A program made the position numbers and the translations under genes. Below, piece after piece: positions 9,232 through 18,792 of a stretch of DNA of 64,000 nt (positions within the stretch are counted from its first letter, which is position 1; each line of letters begins with the position of its first letter). The stretch is from NCBI GenBank assembly GCA_947498645.1, contig CANMKS010000001.1:434001-498000 (forward strand). The letters are read 5' to 3'. The stretch is from an uncultured Paracoccaceae bacterium. GTDB lineage: Bacteria > Pseudomonadota > Alphaproteobacteria > Rhodobacterales > Rhodobacteraceae. The notes under the pieces are model-generated. The model ran no database searches. It saw nothing but the letters and a program-made list of their open reading frames with translations, and was not told the DNA's origin.

Positions 9232-9291
9232 TCCCATCCCCATTTGCATCAAGCGCGAAGGGCAAATAGCCTCGCAGGTGGAGGATTGCAG

Positions 9292-9672
9292 ATGATTGAT
9301 CACATCACCTTTGGTGTTACGGATTTCGCGCGTTCCACGGCCTTTTACGATCAGGCCTTTGCCCCTTTGGGTGTCGCGCGATTGTTTGATGTCCCCGCCG
9401 AACACGCGGATGGCGTCAAAGTCACCGGCTATGGCGATGATCGTCCGTGGTTCTGGCTGGCCGAAGAAAACGCCACAACAGGCATGATGCATATTGCGCT
9501 ACAGGCCAAGAGCACGGCCGAGGTGGATGCATTTCATGCAGCGGCTTTGCGTGCAGGGGGAAGGGACAATGGGCCACCGGGGCTACGCCCGCATTATCAC
9601 GCCGCATACTACGCGGCCTTCGTGCTTGATCCCGATGGGCACAACATCGAAGCCGTCTGCCACGCACCTTAA
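9292..9672 (+). CDS. VOC (glyoxalase/bleomycin-resistance fold) family protein
   Basis: 126 residues. The fold is recognised from MIDHITFGVTDFARSTAFYD at the start, an internal MMHIALQA strand, and the C-terminal AFVLDPDGHNIEAVC, where Glu is the usual metal ligand. Members range from glyoxalases to antibiotic-binding proteins, so no reaction is assigned. The ATG at 9292 follows GGAGGA by 6 nt; an upstream start at 9244 is less likely. Its stop overlaps that of the convergent membrane protein gene by 4 bp. Confidence 0.8.
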   Translation: MIDHITFGVTDFARSTAFYDQAFAPLGVARLFDVPAEHADGVKVTGYGDDRPWFWLAEENATTGMMHIALQAKSTAEVDAFHAAALRAGGRDNGPPGLRPHYHAAYYAAFVLDPDGHNIEAVCHAP

Positions 9673-11594
9673 TCGCGCCGGATCACACCCGTCACGGCCG
9701 CCGCCCCAATCGCTGTAACAATCCAACCCAAGACAATCAGCCACCAGCGCACCCACCACAGCCACTGCCCCCAGGGGCCGCGTGTTGTGGACGGCGCCCA
9801 TGCTGCCTCTTGTCCCAATGACACCAGTGGGACAACCAGATCCACCGCATAGGACAGGGCGTGAAACGTCTCATAGTCGCGTCCCGCGGTTAGCACCGGC
9901 GTCCCGTCGGGGGCGAGCATATATTTGTCAGACCAGACCTTGGCCGGGTTCGCGATCCGCTCGTCTGTTGCCAGCGCCTGCCAGCTTTCGGACATCAGCA
10001 CCGGACCTGCTGTGGGGGCAAAATCGCCCGCCTTCCATGATTTGTCAGCCAGAAACCAGCCGATCAGCACCAGCGTCAGCAGCATGTAGAAACTGCGTTC
10101 CGGCTTGTGCCCGTAGCCCACAACAACACCAAAGACCCGGTCGGCAATCACACTGCTCAGATTGCGCCAGAACACGCGGATGTTGTGCCAGCGCTGCTCT
10201 GCGCGGAATTGCTGTTGCGCATGTTCCAGCGTGAGCGGGGCCACATTCAGCATTGTTTGGTCAACAGGATGCAGCATCGCCAGCCTTGCGACATTAGGGT
10301 CGTTGGGGCGCCGCTTTTCCAGTGCTGCAATCGCCTCTGGCCGTGTCTTTGCCGGGGCGCGGCTGGCGTCCAGCAGGGCCGTGCGCCACTGGGCTTCGCG
10401 CCGCCAGCGCGCGCGGGACGCTTTGCGCTGTTCCTTTTCCTTGGCCACCATGATCGCCCGCGCATCAGAACGGTGCCCAGTGTCGCGCAACAGTTTCGCC
10501 AGTTGCTCATAAGGTTGTGGGTAAAACTCGCGTCGCGACACAGCACCTTTCTTGAGCCATGCCAGACGATCCGCAACCTTGATGCTGCCATGCAGGACAT
10601 CATAGATGAAACCGCTGAGGTAAAGCCTGTCACAGCGTGCCCAGCTTTCAGGATCATCCCAAAGGTCACCCACATGGGCCGAAGTCAGATCAACCGCCCC
10701 TGTCACATCATTCAGCCGCCGCCAGATAAACCCCTCGCGTACCACCAGACGCTGCGCGTTCAACGCATGGCCAGTTGGGTTGCGCATGGTCGCATGGCTG
10801 CAATCCAGCACGCCGTGGATCGCAGCCCCCATAAAGCTGACCTCACCATCGGTGGTCGCTTCGCGCAGAAAGGCATCGCCCTGGACCTGCGTGCTCTGGC
10901 AGTTCAGCGCATGGCCGTCGGGGTTGTGAAAAGCCGCGCCGATGGCCACCAACTGCCCGCCGATCTGTGCGCCCAGCAGGCTGACCAGGCCGGTGGCCGT
11001 GGTCCCTTCGAGCAGGACACTGCTGGCCACCGTCATGCCCTGCGCCTTGAGGGCCGAGCCACCCTCGTTGCGCAGTCTGGCATGTGTACAGGACAAATGC
11101 CCCTTGATCACACTACCCGAGAGCGAGACCTTGCCGTCAATCCGGCTGCCATTCAGCGTCAGGTTGCCTGATATCTGGATGCGCGCCGCGTCAATGCCGT
11201 CTTTGAGGCTGCATTTGACCAGCGCCAACCCGTCGGTTTGCAATTGCTGCATCTGGGGTTGGTTGGCGAATTCGCAATTGAAAAAATCAATTGGCCCGCG
11301 CGCCGTGGTATAGCTCAACTCAAGTGTGCCACCGATCCAGGCCCCGTTGACCGTGACGCCAGAGGGCTGCGTGCGGAAATCCTTGCAACCGCCAAGGATC
11401 AGGTAGCGCAGCAAGGCGGCCCTGATCAGGACAGTTGGTGCCTTGAGGTTCGGCACGCTCCGCCCGATCTGTGCCACCGCCCCTGATTGGGCAGCGTCGA
11501 GCAACGTCAGCTCTGCCGGGGTCAGCAAGTCATCATCGCGCAGCTGTACCACCTGAGCCCAAGTGGTGATCGGATGCAGGTCTTCGTAATTCAT
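9669..11594 (-). CDS. Membrane protein with three 48-residue right-handed-helix-like repeats
   Basis: 641 residues, no function recognised. Residues 154-201, 202-249 and 250-298 are tandem repeats of about 48 residues, with the pattern G-x-V-S-L-x-G-A-x-I-x-G, then R-N-P-x-G-H-A-L-N-x-Q, suggesting a pentapeptide-like or beta-helical domain. A charged, Arg/Lys-rich middle region (about 370-430) follows. Two membrane segments are visible near the C-terminus: FYMLLTLVLIGWFLA (about 505-520) and WWLIVLGWIVTAIGAAAVTG (about 615-635), so the repeat domain is probably cytoplasmic. Similar proteins are sometimes labelled oxidoreductase in databases, but no redox motif is seen. It stands alone between a VOC gene and selU. 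Confidence 0.7.
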   Translation of the reverse strand: MNYEDLHPITTWAQVVQLRDDDLLTPAELTLLDAAQSGAVAQIGRSVPNLKAPTVLIRAALLRYLILGGCKDFRTQPSGVTVNGAWIGGTLELSYTTARGPIDFFNCEFANQPQMQQLQTDGLALVKCSLKDGIDAARIQISGNLTLNGSRIDGKVSLSGSVIKGHLSCTHARLRNEGGSALKAQGMTVASSVLLEGTTATGLVSLLGAQIGGQLVAIGAAFHNPDGHALNCQSTQVQGDAFLREATTDGEVSFMGAAIHGVLDCSHATMRNPTGHALNAQRLVVREGFIWRRLNDVTGAVDLTSAHVGDLWDDPESWARCDRLYLSGFIYDVLHGSIKVADRLAWLKKGAVSRREFYPQPYEQLAKLLRDTGHRSDARAIMVAKEKEQRKASRARWRREAQWRTALLDASRAPAKTRPEAIAALEKRRPNDPNVARLAMLHPVDQTMLNVAPLTLEHAQQQFRAEQRWHNIRVFWRNLSSVIADRVFGVVVGYGHKPERSFYMLLTLVLIGWFLADKSWKAGDFAPTAGPVLMSESWQALATDERIANPAKVWSDKYMLAPDGTPVLTAGRDYETFHALSYAVDLVVPLVSLGQEAAWAPSTTRGPWGQWLWWVRWWLIVLGWIVTAIGAAAVTGVIRRD

Positions 11595-11679
11595 GATGTC
11601 ACGCTAGGGGCCGCGTGCGCGGCTCGCAATCACTATTCTGCTCTTTTGCCCGCGGGTTAACTGGCGTAGACCGCCCCCC

Positions 11680-12732
11680 ATGCCGCGTAAATTTGACAGC
11701 CTTGATGCCATCCTCAACCACGGGTTTGATACCGTGATTGATGTCCGGTCCCCGGCCGAGTTCGCCCAGGATCATTTGCCGGGTGCCATCAACCTGCCTG
11801 CCCTGTCTAATGATCAACGCGCCGAGGTCGGCACGCTTTACAAACAGGTCAGTGCCTTTGATGCCCGCAAGCTGGGTGCGGGTATGGTCGTGCGCAATGT
11901 TGCGGATCATCTTGACGGTCCATTACGCGACAAGGACGGGGCATGGCGCCCTTTGGTTTATTGCTGGCGTGGTGGGCAGCGTTCGGGCGTGTTTTCCATG
12001 CTGCTGTCCGAGATTGGCTGGCGGGCAGAGACCATCAAGGGCGGCTACACCAGTTTTCGCCGCATGGTGAAATCCTATCTTTATGATGATCCATTGCCGC
12101 ATCGGTTTGTGCTGCTGGATGGCTACACCGGCACGGCAAAAACCGCGTTGTTGTCCCGGCTTGCCGCGCGGGGCGTTCAGGTGATCGATCTGGAGGAGTT
12201 GGCGCATCATCGCGGCTCTCTTCTGGGGGCGCGGCCCGGTGGGCAGCCTGCCCAGAAGGGGTTTGAGACGGGGCTGGCCCTGGCATTGCAGCGCTGCGAT
12301 CCGGCCCGCCCTGTGGTGGTCGAGGCTGAAAGCAGCAAGATCGGCCGTATTTCATTGCCCACATCTGTCTGGGTCTCGATGATGGCCGCGCCACGGATTG
12401 TGGTCCAAGCCCCGATTGAGGCGCGCGCGTCCTATTTGGCCAGCGCCTATCGCGAGGTGATTTCTGACCCGGTTGCTGTGGCTGAAAAGCTGGCCCCGTT
12501 GCGCCGCCTGCGCGGCCATGCAGTGGTGGACAACTGGATTGCCCTGTCAAAGGCGGGCGCATTGGTGGAGCTGTCCAAGGCCCTGATGCTGGAACACTAC
12601 GACCCGACCTATGCCAAATCCCGCAAGATTGCAGAGCGCGATGTGTTGGGTGAGGTGACGGCCAATACGCTGGATGCGGATGGGCAGAACCGGGCTGCCG
12701 ATCAGATCACGGCTATTTTGCGCAGGTCTTGA
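11680..12732 (+). CDS. selU: tRNA 2-selenouridine synthase SelU (MnmH)
   Basis: 350 residues. An N-terminal rhodanese domain (VIDVRSPAEF at 19-28) carries the catalytic Cys95 in YCWRGGQRSG, the hallmark of SelU. A P-loop domain follows with GYTGTAKT at 148-155. The enzyme replaces sulfur of 2-thiouridine at the wobble position of tRNAs for Lys, Glu and Gln with selenium, using selenophosphate. The donor enzyme SelD is encoded convergently and the two genes overlap by 20 bp, which supports the assignment. Confidence 0.93.
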   Translation: MPRKFDSLDAILNHGFDTVIDVRSPAEFAQDHLPGAINLPALSNDQRAEVGTLYKQVSAFDARKLGAGMVVRNVADHLDGPLRDKDGAWRPLVYCWRGGQRSGVFSMLLSEIGWRAETIKGGYTSFRRMVKSYLYDDPLPHRFVLLDGYTGTAKTALLSRLAARGVQVIDLEELAHHRGSLLGARPGGQPAQKGFETGLALALQRCDPARPVVVEAESSKIGRISLPTSVWVSMMAAPRIVVQAPIEARASYLASAYREVISDPVAVAEKLAPLRRLRGHAVVDNWIALSKAGALVELSKALMLEHYDPTYAKSRKIAERDVLGEVTANTLDADGQNRAADQITAILRRS

Positions 12733-14815
12733 TCACCGATCCTGCCGTAACTTCACCAATCAGCGCCGCCGGATAGCCGGCATCCTGCAACTGTTGCAAA
12801 ATCCCCTCTGCCCCTTTGGCCGGGATCGCGGCAAGCAATCCCCCTGCGGTCTGCGGGTCGAACAGAAGGTCAAACACCGGCCCTTCGATGGGTCCGGCCC
12901 CAACCTGATTGGCCGCGAACAGGGTCGAGCGCATGCCACTATCCGACAACGCCCCGGCTCCAGCCATCACAGGGATCGCGCCAAGGTCAAGCGTGGCCCC
13001 CACGCCGGATGCATCACAAATCCCACGCAGATGTCCGGCCAACCCGAAGCCGGTGATATCTGTCATTGCATGGGCTTTGCCCAAAATTCCTGACGCTTTG
13101 GCCTGATCCTGTGCCATCAGATCAAGGCAGGCGATCACATCCGCACCTGCGGCCTTGCCCGCCATTTCCGCCGCCAGAACCGTGCCGCTGCCGATAGGTT
13201 TGGTCACGATCAACCGGTCACCGGGCTTGGCCCCGGCAAGGGTGATTGGCCTCTTGGCCGTTCCTGTCACAGTAAAGCCGATCGTTAGCTCATCACCGAT
13301 TGAGGTATGCCCACCGATGATCTTTGCCCCTGCTGTGCGCATCACATCGGCGGCCGTTGTCATGATCTCGACCAAGGTGCGTTCATGCAGTGTGGCATGC
13401 ATGCGCGGCAGGATCAGGCTGACGGTTGCTGCCTGGGGTTTCGCCCCCATCGCCCAGATATCGCCCAGCGCATGGACCGCCGCAATCCGCGCCATGATCA
13501 CGGGATCATGGGTAAAGGCGCGCAAGTGGTCGGTGCTCATCACTTGCCCTTTTTGTACCTCGCCTGCGTCATCGCCAAAGTGATCGGCCAGGACATGTTG
13601 CAATGTCGCCCGGCCCACTTTGGCACCACAGCCGCCGCACATGGGTTTGTCGCCCAAGGTTTCCTGCACCTCCAAGGCCACCGTCCTTGGCAATTTCGGC
13701 AGTTGCATTTGCGGCAATTCAGCAAACTGATCCATGAACTTGCGGTCGATATGGTCTTTCCATTTCCACAACAGCGCACCCTCGCGCGCTGTGCCGAATT
13801 TTTCGGCCAGGGCAGATTTCTGGCCCAGTGAGATCAGCTTGAGGTAATCACGCTGCGGCTTGTAAGGGCGCAGATCACCGCCCGACAGAACCGCGCGCAG
13901 GTTATCAAAAAGAACCGGGGCTTCGCGCACCGCGTAAACCCCGGCCTTGGGCCTTGGGTCGTGGCTGAGGTGCGCGCAATCGCCCACCGCAAAGACCTCT
14001 GGCGCGCTGGATTGCAGGTTGGCATCCACATTGATGAACCCTTCGTGCAGTTTCAGTCCGGTGGCGGCAATCCAGTCGTGCGGTTTGGCCCCGGCGGCGC
14101 CGGTTGTGAAATCGCTGCGGATCGTGCGCCCGTCGCGCAGGACAAGTCCTTCGGCAAAGACCTCTGTGACTTCGGCATCTTCAATGATCTCGATCTCAAG
14201 TGCGGTGAGCGCGGCGAGCATTTTTTGCCGCGCCTTGTAGCCCAGCGCCGTCAAGACGGTGCCGCGGTCGATCAGTTTGACATGGGGGTTCTGATCCCGT
14301 AGCGCATGGGCCATCGCCATCGCAAGTTCAGCACCTGCAACACCACCGCCAATGATCGCCACATGCGGCCCGCGCGCGGTTGCCCGGAACGCATCCCAGC
14401 GCGACGCAAAGGCCCCCAGGGGTTTTGCCGGGATGGCGTGCGACTTGAAGCCCGGCAGATCAGGCATGGCCGAGGTGATCCCCACATCAACCGCCGCCAC
14501 ATCATAGGCAATCGGTGGACGCCCGGCGACCGTGACCGTTTGCGCCGATGTGTTGATCCCCGTGGCATAGCCGTTGATGATCCGCGCGCCAGCAAATCGG
14601 GCAAGCCTGACCAGATCAATGTCGAGCTCATCCCGCGTATAATGACCGGCCACAAAACCGGGCAGCATGCCTGAATAAGGGGCTGTTGGACCGGGATTGA
14701 TCACTGTGACCCGGACGCCGGGCAGCGGGTTCATCCCCCAACTGCGCAGCACAAGCGCATGGGTATGGCCACCGCCGATAAGAACCAGATCACGGGTGAA
14801 GGGAAGTATATTCAT
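12713..14815 (-). CDS. selD: Fusion of NADH-dehydrogenase-like flavoprotein and selenophosphate synthetase SelD
   Basis: 700 residues. Residues 1 to about 370 form a pyridine-nucleotide disulfide oxidoreductase of the NDH-2 type (VAIIGGGVAGAELAMA at 152-167; EVFAVGDCAHL at 273-283). The first dinucleotide motif is unusual, LIGGGHTHA instead of GxGxxG. Residues about 388-700 form SelD, with Cys396 and Lys399 in GGCGAK at the positions of the catalytic Cys17 and Lys20 of E. coli SelD. SelD makes selenophosphate from selenide and ATP. The fusion is known in several bacterial groups; the flavoprotein half may supply reducing power for selenium, which is inference. No selA, selB or selC is seen here, so the partner in this window is SelU. 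Confidence 0.93.
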   Translation of the reverse strand: MNILPFTRDLVLIGGGHTHALVLRSWGMNPLPGVRVTVINPGPTAPYSGMLPGFVAGHYTRDELDIDLVRLARFAGARIINGYATGINTSAQTVTVAGRPPIAYDVAAVDVGITSAMPDLPGFKSHAIPAKPLGAFASRWDAFRATARGPHVAIIGGGVAGAELAMAMAHALRDQNPHVKLIDRGTVLTALGYKARQKMLAALTALEIEIIEDAEVTEVFAEGLVLRDGRTIRSDFTTGAAGAKPHDWIAATGLKLHEGFINVDANLQSSAPEVFAVGDCAHLSHDPRPKAGVYAVREAPVLFDNLRAVLSGGDLRPYKPQRDYLKLISLGQKSALAEKFGTAREGALLWKWKDHIDRKFMDQFAELPQMQLPKLPRTVALEVQETLGDKPMCGGCGAKVGRATLQHVLADHFGDDAGEVQKGQVMSTDHLRAFTHDPVIMARIAAVHALGDIWAMGAKPQAATVSLILPRMHATLHERTLVEIMTTAADVMRTAGAKIIGGHTSIGDELTIGFTVTGTAKRPITLAGAKPGDRLIVTKPIGSGTVLAAEMAGKAAGADVIACLDLMAQDQAKASGILGKAHAMTDITGFGLAGHLRGICDASGVGATLDLGAIPVMAGAGALSDSGMRSTLFAANQVGAGPIEGPVFDLLFDPQTAGGLLAAIPAKGAEGILQQLQDAGYPAALIGEVTAGSVIKTCAK

Positions 14816-14839
14816 GCCAGTGTTCTAGCCGCGCAATCG

Positions 14840-15397
14840 TCAGGGGGAAAGCCACTGGCCATCCCAATGACGTGCCCGCGAAAAACAGGCCCTGCGATGC
14901 GCGGCACCCAGATGCACCGCATCCACATGCATCACCCGGCAGGTCAGCACGGCAAATGTCGCTGGGTCCGGCTTTTTGCGGTAGTCCAGCGCGTCGTCAA
15001 TCACCGTGCCGGGAGGGGGGGTGACCCCATAGGACTGCTGCGCATGATCGGGGATTTTGTGCCAAAGCGCACGGGTCTGTGCGCCGGACTCGATACTGAC
15101 CGTAGCCTGCAATCTGATTTGCAGTTGCTGGCTTTCGTCCCAGACATGCAAACCCGCGCGCGGCGCCTTGGACAGGCTTTTGATCTTGTCGGTATAAAGA
15201 TCGGTATGCACCGTGATCACCGCCGCGTGCGGATCAGCGGTGCGCAGGACAACGGTTCGGGCCTCTGGCCACCCATCAGGCGAAACAGTTGCGAAGGTAG
15301 GCACACGCGCCGGGTGATCGGCATCGGCAATCCCACATGCCAATGTATGCCAGAGCTGCGCCCATATGCCTTGGGTCGTTTCAAACCATTCACTCAT
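14840..15397 (-). CDS. Pyridoxamine 5'-phosphate oxidase family flavoprotein
   Basis: 185 residues, FMN-binding split-barrel fold of the PNPOx-like family: FATVSPDGWPEARTVVLR at 35-52, a YTDKIKSLSKAPRAGLHVWD segment that would contact FMN, and the C-terminal RRACFSRARHWDGQWLSP ending. True PdxH proteins are longer and carry a conserved C-terminal RLxP motif; here the end reads WLSP, so the substrate is uncertain. The start overlaps the stop of the AttH-like gene by 8 nt, placing it as the last gene of the ABC/FtsX/AttH operon. Confidence 0.75.
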   Translation of the reverse strand: MSEWFETTQGIWAQLWHTLACGIADADHPARVPTFATVSPDGWPEARTVVLRTADPHAAVITVHTDLYTDKIKSLSKAPRAGLHVWDESQQLQIRLQATVSIESGAQTRALWHKIPDHAQQSYGVTPPPGTVIDDALDYRKKPDPATFAVLTCRVMHVDAVHLGAAHRRACFSRARHWDGQWLSP

Positions 15398-16418
15398 AGC
15401 CTGTCATCTCCAGATACCCGATGCCCGCGTGGGTGCCGCTGACCGTCACAGGCCCTTCCCAATATGGCACCGATGTCGTCATCCATGCATTGTCATTGAT
15501 TGCCGCCACGGTGACGTCAACGCCCATGTCCGGTAACGTCACCTGCCATCTGATCGGCACATCCGCATCGTTGACCGCCAATGGCACAGCCTGCAACGCA
15601 CCATTGCTGTAGGGGGTCGTCTTGCCCTCCGCGCTGATCCATGTGGCTGATGTAAAGTTTGCCCCATCCGTTTGTTGCAGACGGAACCCCATCAACTTGG
15701 CCCCGCTATCAAAGGACAATGAAAACCAATCCCAGCCGGTTTGATTATCTGCCAAGGGTTGCGAGGACCATTCTCTGTCCAGCCACGCATGTCCCGTGAC
15801 AGCAATATCGCCATCGGGCAGTTGCAGGATGCCCTCAATCGCAAAGAAGGGCTGTGAATAGTAATATGACGCCTGTCCCGCCGCTGATTTCACCGAAAAC
15901 CCGTTGTCACCATGAAAGACCAGCGGGCCTTGCGCGGTGAGTTGCATGTCATAGGCAAACTCCGGCCCGCTTGCCCGCATCTGCAACGTGTTCCAGTCCC
16001 CCGCCAGTTCCCAATCGTCGATCCACGCTGTGAAGGGTGCTGTTGTCACCCCCGCTTGGCCGATGCCCCCACGGGCAAGCCGTTCGCTGACATAGTGATC
16101 GTCCGGCGTCGTGACAGCCGCATGTCCCATCCACAGTTGCGGTGCGGCCCAACCTGCCCCGGCTTCGGGCGCGAGCGCTGAGCGAAAGAGCGTCCATTGC
16201 AACCCGTAATCCGTGCCGTCTGCCCCTTTGAGGTTGGCCGTCAGATACCACCACTCGATCCGGTAGTCGTTGTGCGGGCCGTGATCCGCCGGAAAGTCGA
16301 ATGCTGGGGCTGGTTGCGGAATGCTGAACCCATCAACCTGCGTACCCAGGCCCGCAAACCCCTGCGCCTGTGCGGCGAAGGGCAACCAGCACATCAAGAA
16401 AAGCACTCTAACGTTCAT
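15390..16418 (-). CDS. Secreted lipocalin-like AttH/CrtC-family protein
   Basis: 342 residues with an N-terminal signal peptide (MNVRVLFLMCWLPFAAQAQG, predicted cleavage after AQA). The HNDYRIEWWY segment is the signature of the AttH / carotenoid 1,2-hydratase-like lipocalin family, and AWLDREWSSQPL is its second conserved block. In this family AttH proteins accompany an FtsX-type ABC exporter, as here, and the carotenoid hydratase role is unlikely since no carotenoid genes are near. The ATG at 16418 starts a proper signal peptide; the longer frame runs back through the permease. It overlaps the permease stop by 11 nt. Confidence 0.82.
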   Translation of the reverse strand: MNVRVLFLMCWLPFAAQAQGFAGLGTQVDGFSIPQPAPAFDFPADHGPHNDYRIEWWYLTANLKGADGTDYGLQWTLFRSALAPEAGAGWAAPQLWMGHAAVTTPDDHYVSERLARGGIGQAGVTTAPFTAWIDDWELAGDWNTLQMRASGPEFAYDMQLTAQGPLVFHGDNGFSVKSAAGQASYYYSQPFFAIEGILQLPDGDIAVTGHAWLDREWSSQPLADNQTGWDWFSLSFDSGAKLMGFRLQQTDGANFTSATWISAEGKTTPYSNGALQAVPLAVNDADVPIRWQVTLPDMGVDVTVAAINDNAWMTTSVPYWEGPVTVSGTHAGIGYLEMTGYE

Positions 16419-18792
16419 TGGAAAACACCTTGAGCAGATCAGCAGGCGGCGTGCGGGCAAGGCGGCGCGCGGGCCAAAGGGCCGCAAGTGCGGCCGCCAG
16501 CAACGCAAAGAGGCCCAGCCGGGCATAGTCCAGCGGGAACAGATACATCGGCAGTTTCCATCCAAATGCCGCGACATTCACGACGGCCAATAGCGCCCAG
16601 GCCAATGCCAGACCAAGTGGCAGCGCCACAATGGCCGTCAGAATCGCCAGCATCATTGCCCGCATCAATTCCAGCCTGCCAATCTGCCGCCGCGTCATGC
16701 CCATGGCCCAGGCCGGGGCCAGCTGTGGGACGCGCATGGTGGCCAATGTCAGCAGGCTCATCAAAATGGCAAAACCCGCAACCGCGAGGGTCAGCACATT
16801 TAGCGCTGTTGTCACGGTAAATGTCCGCTCAAAGATCGCCAGTGAAATCGCCTTGATCCGTGCCTGATCGACCGATTGCGTGGCCGGGATGCCCGCCCTG
16901 TTCTCTAGCTCTTCCACAAAGCCGGGGACCGCTGCCGGATCCATCCGCAAGCCAAAGCGCTGCGGGATCACATCTGGAAAGAGCCGTGCAAAGATGTCTT
17001 CGCCAATCACGGCCTGACCAATCGGGTTGCCATAGTCCCCATAGACCCCCGCGATCGGGAAATCCCGCCCCTGCACCTGCACCACGTCGCCGATGCTCAA
17101 CCCCGACCTGCGGGCCAGCTGTTCGTTGATCAGGATTGTTTCATCGGCAAAGGTGGTGTCCCACGCTGCCGCCGCAGTTTCCAGAAAAACCCAGTTGTCC
17201 CGGTATGTCGCGTGATCGCGCGGCCCGAAAACCTGTGTCGTTTGGCCTGCAATCGTCACTTCAGCGCTTTGGATGGGCAGGATTGCATCTGTGCGCGGGC
17301 TGGCAAAATCGACAAGTGCTGCCAGCTGGGTTGTATCTTCGACTTGCACGTAAAGCTCTGACGCCAACCGCTGATCAAGGAAGTCAGTGAACGTCAGACG
17401 AAAGCTCGACACCATTGTCGAGACGCCAATATTGGCCGCCATTGCCAGCAAAAGCGCCATCAGCGCCAGTGAAAGCCCCGGTAATTGTTGCCGTGTGTCC
17501 GCCCAGAACCACTGTGCCGTCACTGATCTGGCCAGTCTGCTCAGACCTGCCAGCAGCCGATCAAGGACCAGCGGTAAAGCCAATGCTGCACCGATCAGCA
17601 AAGTCGCAAGCAAGGCAAATCCGCCGATCAGCCCCTTGGCAGTGATCATCAAGATGCCTGCGACGCAGAGCAATGCAAATGCCACAATGCCCTGAAATCG
17701 CGCCCGCCGGCCCGCCGCCATGGCCAAGGCGCGCGGCTGAGCGGCGGCCAGCAACGGCATTTGCGCAAGTTGATACAGCGCGCCGCTTGCGGCGATTGCC
17801 GTGCCCCCCAGCGCGATGGCCAGTGCCGAGAGCCACCAAACCGGGCGCAATTGGAGCGTGCCGGAGACATCGGCGCCATAAAGCCCCTGCAATGTCGCGG
17901 CGACATCGGGCAAAAGAAGTGCGGCAATCACATATCCCAGTGCGACGCCGACGCCCCCCGCCATCAGCGCAAAGAACATCAGTTCCGCGACCATCAGGAC
18001 AACCAGACTGCGCAGCGGCACGCCCAGCGCGCGCAATGTGCGCACCACAGGGCGGCGTTGTTCAAAGGCCAGCCCGATTGCACCGTTGACGATGAAGATA
18101 CCAACGGCAAAGGACAAAAGGCCAAAGGCCGTCAGGTTAAGGTGAAAACTATCCGTGAGCCGGGCAATGTCGCTACCCCCTTGCGCAGGCTGGCGCGCGA
18201 GGTCCGGCGCGATATCGGCAAGGGGCGGTTGCCCCATGGGTTGGCCGGGCAGCACAATGAGCGTGTCAATCTGCCCCTGCCTGTCCAGCAATCGCTGAGC
18301 GACGCCGATATCCGTCACAGCCGTGCCCGGTGCCGCCTCTGGGGTGATAACGAATGCCAGCTCTGGCAGCCGTGATGCGGTTTCTGAACTGCCAAACAGC
18401 TGACCTTCACCGCTTAGGAAACGGGCCACATCTGCGCCCTCTTGCGGGGCGACCGGGCCGATGCCGCCAGGTGCTGTCAAAGGTTCAACCCCGACAATGC
18501 GCACCCCGTTCAGGCGACCCTGGACAACGGGGCTGACCAGCCAACCGGCGCGGCGCAGGGTGATGTAAGTGTCCTGCGCCATCGGTTGCCCATCACGGCG
18601 CACCAAACGGTCGTATTGCCCTTCGCCCAAGGTTGCGGCAGCGGCATCATAGCTTGCCCGCGCCTCGGCATTCACGGCCTGCACGCCCGACCAAAGGGCC
18701 GTCGCAAGCGCCAACCCGGCCAGCAGCGTGAATAGCTGCAATGGGTTGCGCCACCAATGCGACAACAGCGCCTGAAGCGTGGCCTTGGTCAT
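16408..18792 (-). CDS. FtsX-type ABC transporter permease, two-domain
   Basis: 794 residues, double-length permease of the MacB/LolC superfamily. TM1 lies at about 15-40; a large extracytoplasmic domain follows, then three TM segments around 225-340, one more hydrophobic cluster at 360-410 (VAFALLCVAGILMITAKG), a second extracytoplasmic domain, and a final FtsX block of three TM helices at about 660-780. Such permeases extrude lipids, lipoproteins or peptides from the inner membrane using mechanical force from the ATPase. The 4-nt overlap with the ATPase gene and the 11-nt overlap with the AttH gene show one operon. Confidence 0.88.
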   Translation of the reverse strand: MTKATLQALLSHWWRNPLQLFTLLAGLALATALWSGVQAVNAEARASYDAAAATLGEGQYDRLVRRDGQPMAQDTYITLRRAGWLVSPVVQGRLNGVRIVGVEPLTAPGGIGPVAPQEGADVARFLSGEGQLFGSSETASRLPELAFVITPEAAPGTAVTDIGVAQRLLDRQGQIDTLIVLPGQPMGQPPLADIAPDLARQPAQGGSDIARLTDSFHLNLTAFGLLSFAVGIFIVNGAIGLAFEQRRPVVRTLRALGVPLRSLVVLMVAELMFFALMAGGVGVALGYVIAALLLPDVAATLQGLYGADVSGTLQLRPVWWLSALAIALGGTAIAASGALYQLAQMPLLAAAQPRALAMAAGRRARFQGIVAFALLCVAGILMITAKGLIGGFALLATLLIGAALALPLVLDRLLAGLSRLARSVTAQWFWADTRQQLPGLSLALMALLLAMAANIGVSTMVSSFRLTFTDFLDQRLASELYVQVEDTTQLAALVDFASPRTDAILPIQSAEVTIAGQTTQVFGPRDHATYRDNWVFLETAAAAWDTTFADETILINEQLARRSGLSIGDVVQVQGRDFPIAGVYGDYGNPIGQAVIGEDIFARLFPDVIPQRFGLRMDPAAVPGFVEELENRAGIPATQSVDQARIKAISLAIFERTFTVTTALNVLTLAVAGFAILMSLLTLATMRVPQLAPAWAMGMTRRQIGRLELMRAMMLAILTAIVALPLGLALAWALLAVVNVAAFGWKLPMYLFPLDYARLGLFALLAAALAALWPARRLARTPPADLLKVFSNER

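Noticed and set aside
15390-16577. 395-residue form of the AttH-like protein
   Set aside because: The first 53 residues are antisense-like Cys/Arg-rich sequence inside the permease gene; ATG 16418 begins a clear signal peptide.
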